A DNA stretch of 64,000 nucleotides, taken from NCBI RefSeq assembly GCF_000302595.1, contig NZ_JH947125.1, positions 1-64,000 on the forward strand. Reading direction: 5' to 3'. The notes beneath the pieces are model-generated. The model had not been told where the DNA came from and did no database searches. It saw only the letters and a program-made list of their open reading frames with translations. The stretch is from Pedobacter arcticus A12 (GTDB taxonomy: Bacteria; Bacteroidota; Bacteroidia; Sphingobacteriales; Sphingobacteriaceae). A program made the position numbers and the translations under genes. Of the stretch, positions 18,437 to 26,427 are shown piece by piece (the first letter of the stretch is position 1; every line of letters starts with the position of its first letter).

Positions 18437-18454
18437 ATACGCAGTTCGTCGTAT
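18437..18454 (+). promoter_or_regulatory. Operator-like inverted repeat, site 6, with promoter core
   Basis: ATACG-N8-CGTAT with inner bases CAGTTCGT. AATTT (18478-18482) begins 24 bp after it and the ATG of the giant T9SS gene 52 bp after it. Confidence 0.7.
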
Positions 18455-18505
18455 GGTTTCAAATTAATCTTTAACCGAATTTCACCAATCATCTAAACAG
18501 AGATC

Positions 18506-21500
18506 ATGAAAAAATTATTACTCTTTCTATTGTTGCTTATTGGTACGTTAGCAACACAAGCACAATACAATGCCGGCTGGGATAAAGCCATGAATTTTGG
18601 CGGTGCTGGTGCAGACATTGAAGAAATGCGTTATGTAAACGGCGATTTGTACTTCGTTGCCAGAATGATGGGCAAGTATCAGTTTGCTGGTGTTAATTAT
18701 GATTCAGGTGCTTTGGGAAATTATCCAAGCTTAGACGTTTTATTTGGAAAAATAACAGCATCGGGTACTCAGGTCCTTATTCAAAGATTCAAATCTGTGG
18801 ATTTATCTGCAGTGACTTTCTCCTCGAGAATTAGTATTGATGGAAGTCTATATATTTTCAGACTGGGGTTTGGTGCTGAAAAAACTTTTGGAAGTTTAAC
18901 CGCTCCAGCCTACGGTTTACAACTGCTTAAAGTAAGCGCAAGCGGGCAATTTGAGTTCGTTAAAAAAGTAACGACTTTTTCCGACACCGAATTTGGGACA
19001 ACAGGTGTAGCAAATCCTAATTTTTATGGCATGCAAGTAAAAGATAACGGTGATATCTACGCCATATTTAAATCCAATACGCTTAGAGGTTCAGTTTATC
19101 CAACACGGGTTATTAAATTGGATGCTACTGGAAATGAAATTTGGCATTATGAGATGACCAGTGCTTTTGCGGGTACTTCTTTGGCAGGTATCATTTCTAA
19201 TAGTATGCCTCGTCAATTTGTTGATGATAATGGAAATGTAACGTTTAAAGCTTCATCTGGTAGCGATATTTTATTTAATGGCGAAACTTTGCCTTACGAG
19301 GTACCATATACCTATGGTGGGCAAAGTACGCTGAGAACTTGGGTAGTTTCGTTAGATAATACAGGGCAAAAAAAATGGAGTACTAGTACTTACGTAGATC
19401 CAACGTTTTTTGGAGTAAATCCAACAAATGGAGAAATTTATATTAATTATTCTTATGGTCGGCAAAACCCTGCGGTTGCAGCTTCTATAGCTCCATTTTC
19501 ATCCTTACCAAATTTAGCTCCGCCACCACCTTTTGATTACATTCCAGCAATGTACTCTTGGAGTGGAATTATCACACTAAATACTTCGGGTGGTATTGTA
19601 AAAACGAAAAGTAATTATGCAAATGCGACGGCTGCTTTCCCTACGCAAATGCAAATGGCAGATAACGGTAGAATTTTGTTGTACACGGCTACTGCAAACG
19701 GGAATGTTTTTAAGGCTGGTAATAACTTTATCACCTTTGACGGAAGCGGATACGCTGCCATGGAAGTTGACGCCGATTTTAATCCCCTAACGGTTTTTAA
19801 ATTGCCGGCAGGTTCAGCTGTAGCGCTTGACAATAATAAATTTGCTTTTGGAGGGTCTTTTAAAACTGCGGTAACTGTAGGCAATACAACGCTTACCCCA
19901 TACTTTATTGATACCGATTTTAATACGCGTTTTCCCAATTGGGCGAGTATAAAAGCAGATGTATTAATTGCTGAAGGAAATCTCGACAATATCCCTACAG
20001 AGTTAGTGAGTACAAAATGGTTAGGAAGTTCCACAAATTGGAATGACGTAGCAAATTGGTCTAACGGTGTACCAACAGCAGAATCAAAAATAGTGTTTGA
20101 TGCCAATGTTGCTAACATGCCAATTGTTGCTACAACGCCGAAAGCGGGAGTAGTTGTGATAAATGCTGGAGTTACGGCTAGTTTGCCAACTGCTTTGGTA
20201 ATAACAGAGAAAATAATAAATAACGGAATTTTATCGGTAAACAACGCTTTAAGTTATTACAGTTTTACTGCGTACGGAGCGAAAGCAGTAGAGGGAGATG
20301 GAGATATTTTCTTTAATGGTACCGCTGCTGGTGCAATTACTTACGCCTCTTTAGCATTTCCAACTACAAACAATAGTATTTCTTTAAACCATAATATTCA
20401 GTTTGGTGGCAAAGTAAAAAATCTTAACTTTTTAGGAACGGCAGCACTGCTTACGGGGATTGTAGAAGTTACTAGTACTGATCCAAATGCAATAACTGGC
20501 TACGGACCAACTAAACATGTTCGAGGGAAAATCACACGGGCAGTTAGTCCGAATGGCGTGTATACTTTCCCAACGGATAACTATTCTCCTTATGAGCCAA
20601 CAACTATAACGCTTAACAATTTAACAGGAACTAGTAAAATAACGGTAGGAAATGACTACAAATCGACGGCCCCTGATGTAAGTTTTGCCTCAGGTAAAAC
20701 TACTGCACAATTAGGGGATTACAATTGGAGTATTACTCCAGACGTTGCACCAACTAGCGGTACTTACGATGTGAGTTTCCAAAAATCAGAATTTACAAAC
20801 GGCGTAACCGATGCGGAAAGGTATGTGGTGTTAAAGCGAAAAGATAAGGATAGTCCGTGGAGTTTTGAAGGGACAAAGACGGCTTCCACACAAACTGGTG
20901 GTACAACTAGCGGACAAAACATAAGCGATGCAACAGTAACTGCGGGTTTAACAGGTTTAACTTCTTTTTCGGATTTTACAATTGGGGTAAACTCGACTGC
21001 GGTACCCAACAATACATCTTTAACAGCTTCAACATGGACTGGCAGTACCAATACCGAATGGAACAACGCAGCCAATTGGAACAACGGCGTTCCAACCGGA
21101 ACTATTGATGCTACCATTCCCGCAGGATTAGCAAATTATCCAGCAATTTATACCGCAGAAAGTAATGCTCGATTGTTAACTATTAATACCGGAGTTACTG
21201 GATTAAAACTCCATGCTGGACTGAAGTTAACAAACGGATTAATCAACAATAGCAGTATAGAAATTGCGAGATTGATTGGCTCAGAAACTCAGTTCTCAGG
21301 TTATGGAGGCGGTATCAGCGGAAGCGGAAAAATAAGATTTGAAGCAAACAGTAGTCTTATAAAGGTTGTAGCAGGGGTGGTAAACAATGATGTTGAGGTT
21401 AATATCGGAAACGCCAACTCCATTAATATTTTAGGTAAACTAGGTGGAAACATTAATATAATTTCGGGCTTGGTAAATGCCTGGAAATTCGGTTCTAACT

Positions 21501-23563
21501 ATTTAGAACAAACTAACCCTAATTCAACTATACAAATTACAGCACCTATTAACGCTATTGCTGCCGAAAAGCTATCAAAAAGTGTCGGTACAAGCGGTAC
21601 TTATACTTTACCGTTAGGAGATTTTCAATATCATAGAATAGGCGTTAGAAAATATGGAGAAGTAAGTATCACAAATAATAGCATCGCTGCTCCGTCTGTT
21701 TACAATGTTAAATTTGATTCTCATGGTGTTGTTCCTGTATCTTTTACCAGTGGTTCTGATGTGTATACATCCTTTATCAATTCTGGGCAATGGTTTATTG
21801 AACCCACTGTTTTTTCTACAAAAGGAACAATCGATCTTACTTTAAAAACATCAAACTATACCAATGGAAGAGCAAGCACAAATGATTATGTATTGTTAAG
21901 AAGGGCATCAACAACTACTGGTGTCACTGAAGCTTGGGTTATTGTAAGTGGTGCAATAATTACAGAAACTACCGGGGTAATTACAGTTAATGCAACTTCT
22001 ATTGCACCTTTCTCTATAAATACCATGTTTTGTATTGGTATAAAAGCCGGCACCACAACTTGGACCAGTGGAGCTGGAACAACAGATTGGAATACGGCTG
22101 GCAACTGGAGTAACGGCATACCAAGCGCAACAGTAAAAGCGGTAATTGGTAATGCGTTAAAATATCCCAATAATGCACCGACAAGTGGAAGCGCAGCGGC
22201 CGCGATAGAAATTGCTTCTGGATCTGTCTTAACTTTGCCGTCGTCTTTTTACACACCAAATGGTATTGTTAATAATGGAACAATTAACGTAACTGGAAGC
22301 GGAACATTTTTTGGATTTGGTACTGGTGAACCATTTAGCACTTTATCAGGAACTGGTAAATTAATTTTTGGAGATAGCGCTCCAGCAACTTTTGATTCGG
22401 GCTACATGTCTTCAACACTAAATAACAGTGTAGAATTTAATAGAACCGGCGGAGTTGCTTTGTACAGAACCACTGCTTTCACCGGCGATGTAAATTTGGT
22501 TAAAGGAAAGATTACTGTAGGTGCTGGTCAAACTTTTAACATGACCAATCCAAATGCAACCATTACCTCATCTACAACAAGTTATATCGATGGGAAATTA
22601 CAACGTAGCGTAAACCCAACTGGCACTTACAATTTCCCGGTAGGTTTAGCAAGCGTTTATGCGCCAACCTCACTAGAGTTAAACGGCTTAACTGGCACAA
22701 GCTACATCACTGCAAATTTTTCAACAGCAGCAATTAGCGGTCAGCCAAATTTAACCATTGGTACACAAACAGTAACTAATGTGCTAGCGACTGGCAGCTG
22801 GTTTATCACACCAAACGCACAACCAACTGGCGGTACTTACTCGGCAACTTTATCTGCGCCAATAGGTTCATCAACAGCTACTAATTTTTATTTATTAAAG
22901 AGAGAAGATAATTATAGTTTTTATGACTGGACAAATGTTGGAACGAACGTAGGCTCTTCTATAACGGCAGGCATAGTTACAGCGTTCGCATCTGGCTTAA
23001 CTAGCTTCTCGCAATTTGGAATTGGTGAAGGTGTTGGAGTTTTGCCAGTTAAAATGGTTAAATTTTTAGCTTCCGCGGATGCTAAATTTGCTAAACTGTA
23101 TTGGGAAACAGTAAGTGAACTTAACAATGATAAGTTTGAAATTGAACGCAGCACCAACGGAATCGGTTTTATTAAAATTGGAGAAGTAAAAGGAAACGGA
23201 ACGTCTCAAAAGCTGAACGTTTATAATTTTAAAGATTTAGCTCCTTCAAACGGGGTTAATTATTACAGATTGAAGCAAGTAGATTTAAACGGCAGTTTTG
23301 AATATAGTGAAACCAGAGCAGTGAAATTTGATTTAAAAGAGGTCGTTTTTAGTATTTATCCGAACCCTGCTACGGAAGTAATCAACTTTAGCGAAGCGAT
23401 TAAATCGGTAGAGATTTACAGCATAAGCGGAGCAAAGGTTTACGAGCAAAAAACTACGGTTTCTACTCTTAAAATCCCGTCAAAGATTAAGCAGGGAATT
23501 TATATTATAAACGCGATTCTTTTGGACGGATCGTTAGTTTCCAAACAAGTTATCATTAATTGA
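18506..23563 (+). CDS. Giant T9SS-exported repeat protein
   Basis: 1685 aa. Signal peptide ending LATQAQ. Residues 20-500 form a propeller-like region opening GWDKAMNFGGAGADIEEM. Then three long modules of about 340 aa, each opening with a Trp/Asn-rich signature (WLGSSTNWNDVANWSNGVP near 504, WTGSTNTEWNNAANWNNGVP near 842, and a W...DWNTAGNWSNGIP version near 1185) followed by beta-helix-like strands and a GTYTFP/GTYTLP motif. Next a domain of the form LPVKMVKFLASADAKFAKLYWET with YYRLKQVDLNGS, and finally a T9SS sorting tail with SIYPNPATEVINF, GIYIINAI and C-terminal SKQVIIN. Likely a surface-exposed or released adhesin-like protein; no enzyme motif seen. Preceded by operator-like site 6 and followed by a repeated terminator. 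Confidence 0.88.
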   Translation: MKKLLLFLLLLIGTLATQAQYNAGWDKAMNFGGAGADIEEMRYVNGDLYFVARMMGKYQFAGVNYDSGALGNYPSLDVLFGKITASGTQVLIQRFKSVDLSAVTFSSRISIDGSLYIFRLGFGAEKTFGSLTAPAYGLQLLKVSASGQFEFVKKVTTFSDTEFGTTGVANPNFYGMQVKDNGDIYAIFKSNTLRGSVYPTRVIKLDATGNEIWHYEMTSAFAGTSLAGIISNSMPRQFVDDNGNVTFKASSGSDILFNGETLPYEVPYTYGGQSTLRTWVVSLDNTGQKKWSTSTYVDPTFFGVNPTNGEIYINYSYGRQNPAVAASIAPFSSLPNLAPPPPFDYIPAMYSWSGIITLNTSGGIVKTKSNYANATAAFPTQMQMADNGRILLYTATANGNVFKAGNNFITFDGSGYAAMEVDADFNPLTVFKLPAGSAVALDNNKFAFGGSFKTAVTVGNTTLTPYFIDTDFNTRFPNWASIKADVLIAEGNLDNIPTELVSTKWLGSSTNWNDVANWSNGVPTAESKIVFDANVANMPIVATTPKAGVVVINAGVTASLPTALVITEKIINNGILSVNNALSYYSFTAYGAKAVEGDGDIFFNGTAAGAITYASLAFPTTNNSISLNHNIQFGGKVKNLNFLGTAALLTGIVEVTSTDPNAITGYGPTKHVRGKITRAVSPNGVYTFPTDNYSPYEPTTITLNNLTGTSKITVGNDYKSTAPDVSFASGKTTAQLGDYNWSITPDVAPTSGTYDVSFQKSEFTNGVTDAERYVVLKRKDKDSPWSFEGTKTASTQTGGTTSGQNISDATVTAGLTGLTSFSDFTIGVNSTAVPNNTSLTASTWTGSTNTEWNNAANWNNGVPTGTIDATIPAGLANYPAIYTAESNARLLTINTGVTGLKLHAGLKLTNGLINNSSIEIARLIGSETQFSGYGGGISGSGKIRFEANSSLIKVVAGVVNNDVEVNIGNANSINILGKLGGNINIISGLVNAWKFGSNYLEQTNPNSTIQITAPINAIAAEKLSKSVGTSGTYTLPLGDFQYHRIGVRKYGEVSITNNSIAAPSVYNVKFDSHGVVPVSFTSGSDVYTSFINSGQWFIEPTVFSTKGTIDLTLKTSNYTNGRASTNDYVLLRRASTTTGVTEAWVIVSGAIITETTGVITVNATSIAPFSINTMFCIGIKAGTTTWTSGAGTTDWNTAGNWSNGIPSATVKAVIGNALKYPNNAPTSGSAAAAIEIASGSVLTLPSSFYTPNGIVNNGTINVTGSGTFFGFGTGEPFSTLSGTGKLIFGDSAPATFDSGYMSSTLNNSVEFNRTGGVALYRTTAFTGDVNLVKGKITVGAGQTFNMTNPNATITSSTTSYIDGKLQRSVNPTGTYNFPVGLASVYAPTSLELNGLTGTSYITANFSTAAISGQPNLTIGTQTVTNVLATGSWFITPNAQPTGGTYSATLSAPIGSSTATNFYLLKREDNYSFYDWTNVGTNVGSSITAGIVTAFASGLTSFSQFGIGEGVGVLPVKMVKFLASADAKFAKLYWETVSELNNDKFEIERSTNGIGFIKIGEVKGNGTSQKLNVYNFKDLAPSNGVNYYRLKQVDLNGSFEYSETRAVKFDLKEVVFSIYPNPATEVINFSEAIKSVEIYSISGAKVYEQKTTVSTLKIPSKIKQGIYIINAILLDGSLVSKQVIIN

Positions 23564-23584
23564 TGAGTCGGCGTTTGATTGAGA

Positions 23585-23615
23585 AGTCGTGGGTGTAATG
23601 CTCACGGCTTTTTTT
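23585..23615 (+). terminator. Terminator, copy 2 of a repeated hairpin
   Basis: Same 31-base hairpin plus T7 as at 16729-16759, placed 22 bp after the T9SS gene stop. Confidence 0.75.
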
Positions 23616-24002
23616 GGTTAAGGAGGATTTTTTTAATAGAAATTCCATTCTATGTTCTTCATATATCCGCGATTGTGTTTTTAACCAATCTGCACCAGAA
23701 TATAGCCTTAATATATCGCTGATATGGTAAATTTTAAGCAAAAGTTGAAATGTTTACTTACAATCTATTGTAATATCCATCTCCTTAAAAAAATAGGATC
23801 TTTATAGATAAAAAATTTCTGAATCACTACATTTAGTGAAATATTTGAACATTATTTAACTTAAAGTTTTTTATTTGAAATATGAATGTACTAATAAGAT
23901 ATTTAATTGTATAAATAGAGATGAAAAATTTATTTTTTATAAATAATTAGATAACTGTAAATCAAGTGCTTAAATTTAATAAATAGACCTAAACCCAGAA
24001 AA
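23616..24002. other. AT-rich intergenic stretch
   Basis: About 390 bp, very AT-rich, between the giant T9SS gene and the small exported-protein gene. I see no conserved ORF, no ATACG-type repeat and no clear promoter; it presumably carries the promoter for the 24003-30198 gene run. Confidence 0.5.
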
Positions 24003-24329
24003 ATGAAAAAGATTTTAATCACTACATTAACAATTATGCTAACCGGCTTATTTGCCAAAGCGCAAACTGAAGGCCCCAAGCAATCTCAAAAACTCGAGCT
24101 AAGCAAACAGCTCAATATTACTAATGCGGTTGCCATACAGGTAGAAGCCATTATGGCGGATTATAAGACCAACGCTAGCAAAGTAGCGGAAAGTAAAAAG
24201 TTGGCTCCTCAAGAAATGAGAACAAAAATTGATGTGCTGATAGAGGAAAAAAACAACAAACTGAAAAAATTGCTAACTCAAGAGCAATTAAATAAGCTAT
24301 TGCCAACCACAGAAAGAACAAAGCAGTAA
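24003..24329 (+). CDS. Small exported helical protein
   Basis: 108 aa with a signal peptide ending LFAKAQ and a mature part of about 88 residues predicted helical and charged: KLELSKQLNITNAVAIQVEA, then KLLTQEQLNKLLP. The L-T-x-E-Q-L pattern and size recall small periplasmic proteins of the LTxxQ (Spy/CpxP-like) type, but similarity is by pattern only and I would not assign that function. It is 21 bp upstream of the first of four tandem lipoprotein genes and probably shares their transcript. Confidence 0.7.
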   Translation: MKKILITTLTIMLTGLFAKAQTEGPKQSQKLELSKQLNITNAVAIQVEAIMADYKTNASKVAESKKLAPQEMRTKIDVLIEEKNNKLKKLLTQEQLNKLLPTTERTKQ

Positions 24330-24350
24330 TTTTTACTAATCCTAAAAACT

Positions 24351-24878
24351 ATGAAAACATTAAAAAAAATAATCCTGGCTTCAATTATTCTATTACTAGC
24401 TACCTCCTGTAAAAAAGATGATTTACCAAAAGCCACCCAAACTGGCTCTAATAATATGGCGGCGAAAATTAATGGAAAGGTTTGGCAGAGAAAAGGCTGT
24501 TTTGGTTGTATAGGTGGGGGTAGCGGTATTAGCATTAATTATGACGACCGAACTTTTTTTGGAATTTCAGCACAAAATAGAGACTTAAAGTACACACTAA
24601 CGTTAATAATAGAAAATTTAAAAAATAAAACCACATATACTCTAGGCAATGGAAGCGGAAATAATAAGGCTCCAAATTACGCTAAAGTTTCTTCAGATCT
24701 CTCTAATCATATTAACTATTACACTACGGAGAATCTTAAAGGAAAAATCACAATCACAAAATTGGACACCACTAATAAGATAATTGCAGGAACTTTTGAA
24801 TTTAAAGCAGAAAACGAAAATAATCCCTCTGATATCATAACTGTAACTAATGGATGGTTCGATATTAAATATAATTAA
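24351..24878 (+). CDS. Tandem lipoprotein paralogue 1
   Basis: 175 aa. Lipoprotein signal MKTLKKIILASIILLLATSC, lipid anchor on Cys20, followed by KKDDLPKATQ. Then the family block MAAKINGKVWQRKGCFGCIGG with a CxxC pair, a variable beta-like middle, and a conserved C-terminal block with GTFEFKAENENNPSDIITVT. No enzymatic motif is known to me. First of four paralogues separated by only 11-12 bp; of the four it is the most divergent around the CxxC (CFGC rather than CWSC). Likely a small surface or periplasmic lipoprotein family expanded by tandem duplication. Confidence 0.85.
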   Translation: MKTLKKIILASIILLLATSCKKDDLPKATQTGSNNMAAKINGKVWQRKGCFGCIGGGSGISINYDDRTFFGISAQNRDLKYTLTLIIENLKNKTTYTLGNGSGNNKAPNYAKVSSDLSNHINYYTTENLKGKITITKLDTTNKIIAGTFEFKAENENNPSDIITVTNGWFDIKYN

Positions 24879-24890
24879 ACTTAAATTAAT

Positions 24891-25388
24891 ATGGAAACAT
24901 TAACAAAAATAATATATGGAGCAGTTATTCTGCTTACGGTTTCTTGTAAAAAAGATGATTTACCAAAAGCCACGCAAGAAGGGAAAAATATCATGGCGGC
25001 GAAGGTTAATGGTAAAACATGGGTAAAAACTGCTTGTTGGAGCTGTATTGAAGGAGGTAGTGGATTAAGAGCAAATTATGCTAACAATATTTTAAATATT
25101 GTTGCACAGCAAGAAAAAGATAGTGCAAAAAGCTCCATTGAGTTTCTGTTTTCAGTCGATAGCCCAGGTAGATATTTATCTACAAGCGGCTTTAATGAAA
25201 TAAATTATTTGTCAAAAGCGGGGTACTATGAGACAACTGCTAACACAATCGGTGAGATCAATATAACCAAAATAGATAAAACTAATAAAATAATAAGTGG
25301 AACATTCAGTTTCACAGCAGAAAACAAAGACAACCCTAATGATATAATTACGGTAACCGATGGTAGGTTTGATGTAACCTATAACTAA
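24891..25388 (+). CDS. Tandem lipoprotein paralogue 2
   Basis: 165 aa. Shorter signal ending LLTVSC (anchor Cys19), then KKDDLPKATQEGKNIMAAKV. CxxC in TACWSCIEGGSG, variable middle, C-terminal block GTFSFTAENKDNPNDIITVT. Its signal peptide differs from the other three (METLTKIIYGAVILLT), so the near-identity shared by the array starts at the lipobox here. 12 bp after paralogue 1. The middle resembles paralogue 4 more than 1 or 3 (GGSGLRANYANNILNIV here against GGSGLRANYSNNILNIV). Confidence 0.85.
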   Translation: METLTKIIYGAVILLTVSCKKDDLPKATQEGKNIMAAKVNGKTWVKTACWSCIEGGSGLRANYANNILNIVAQQEKDSAKSSIEFLFSVDSPGRYLSTSGFNEINYLSKAGYYETTANTIGEINITKIDKTNKIISGTFSFTAENKDNPNDIITVTDGRFDVTYN

Positions 25389-25399
25389 AACTTAAAATC

Positions 25400-25909
25400 A
25401 TGAAAACATTCAAAAAAATAATCCTCGCTTCAATTATTCTTTTACTAACTACCTCTTGCAAAAAAGACGATTTACCCAAAGCCACGCAAGAAGGGAAAAA
25501 TATCATGGCGGCTATGGTTAATGGAAAGGTTTGGGTAAAGACGGCATGTTGGAGTTGTATAGGTGGTGGAGGCGGGATTAATGCATTGTATGAAAACGGT
25601 CTTTTCAGAGTGAGTGGTCAGCAATTCAATAATAAATCTGACAATACTGTAATTGTAATATTAATAAAAAACCTAAAATTGGGAGAGAATTCAATAAACG
25701 GGATAACAATATCGCCAGAATTTAATGATTACGGTAATAATAATTATTTCAAAACTAATTCTAGCTCTACTGGAATGGTAAACATAACTAAAATTGATAC
25801 AGTCAGAAAAATAATTAGTGGAACATTTAGCTTTAAAGCAGAGAACGAAGACGACCCAAATGATATAATTACCGTAACCGATGGAAGATTTGATATAACC
25901 TATAAATAA
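25400..25909 (+). CDS. Tandem lipoprotein paralogue 3
   Basis: 169 aa. Signal MKTFKKIILASIILLLTTSC with anchor Cys20, KKDDLPKATQEGKNIMAAMV, CxxC in TACWSCIGGGGG, a middle region unlike paralogues 2 and 4, and C-terminal GTFSFKAENEDDPNDIITVT. 11 bp after paralogue 2. The first 20 residues are almost those of paralogue 4, including most silent positions, which points to a recent copy or gene conversion. Confidence 0.85.
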   Translation: MKTFKKIILASIILLLTTSCKKDDLPKATQEGKNIMAAMVNGKVWVKTACWSCIGGGGGINALYENGLFRVSGQQFNNKSDNTVIVILIKNLKLGENSINGITISPEFNDYGNNNYFKTNSSSTGMVNITKIDTVRKIISGTFSFKAENEDDPNDIITVTDGRFDITYK

Positions 25910-25920
25910 CCTATAAAATC

Positions 25921-26418
25921 ATGAAAACATTCAAAAAAATAATCCTTGCTTCAATTATTTTATTACTAACTGCCTCCTGTAAAAAAGATGATTTGCCAAA
26001 AGCCACACAGGAGGGCAAAAATATTATGGCAGCCAAAGTAAATGGCAAAACTTGGATACAAACGGCTTGCTGGAGTTGTATTAACGGTGGTAGCGGGTTA
26101 AGAGCAAATTATTCAAACAATATTTTAAATATTGTGGGGCAGGGAAGTTCAAATAGTACTATTGAATTACTTCTTTTTGTTGACAGGCCTTCCCAATATC
26201 AATCGAATAGTGGGTTTAACTCTTTCGAGTTTAGAGACTACAATACCGACGAATACTACAAAACTACTCCGAAGACGAACGGCATCGTTAATATTACTAA
26301 AATAGACAGAAGTAAAAAAATAATAAGTGGCACATTCAGCTTTAAAGCAGAGAATGAAGACGACCCAAATGATATAATTACCGTAGCCGATGGAAGATTT
26401 GATGTAATATATAACTAA
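25921..26418 (+). CDS. Tandem lipoprotein paralogue 4
   Basis: 165 aa. Signal MKTFKKIILASIILLLTASC with anchor Cys20, KKDDLPKATQEGKNIMAAKV, CxxC in TACWSCINGGSG, middle resembling paralogue 2, and C-terminal GTFSFKAENEDDPNDIITVA. 11 bp after paralogue 3 and 9 bp before the T9SS esterase-like gene, so the whole run from 24003 to 30198 is probably one operon. Function unknown. Confidence 0.85.
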   Translation: MKTFKKIILASIILLLTASCKKDDLPKATQEGKNIMAAKVNGKTWIQTACWSCINGGSGLRANYSNNILNIVGQGSSNSTIELLLFVDRPSQYQSNSGFNSFEFRDYNTDEYYKTTPKTNGIVNITKIDRSKKIISGTFSFKAENEDDPNDIITVADGRFDVIYN

Positions 26419-26427
26419 AAAAACAGT

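Noticed and set aside
19615-20244. 209-aa open frame antisense to the giant T9SS gene
   Set aside because: Composition mirrors the repeat-rich sense gene; no family motif and no promoter. A shadow frame.
23556-23741. 61-aa minus-strand ORF after the giant T9SS gene
   Set aside because: Covers the repeated terminator hairpin and AT-rich DNA; no support for translation.
24351-26418. Periodic repeats of about 515 bp as a possible CRISPR-like or satellite array
   Set aside because: The periodicity is explained by four intact paralogous lipoprotein genes; the repeated part is coding and the unit is far too long for CRISPR.
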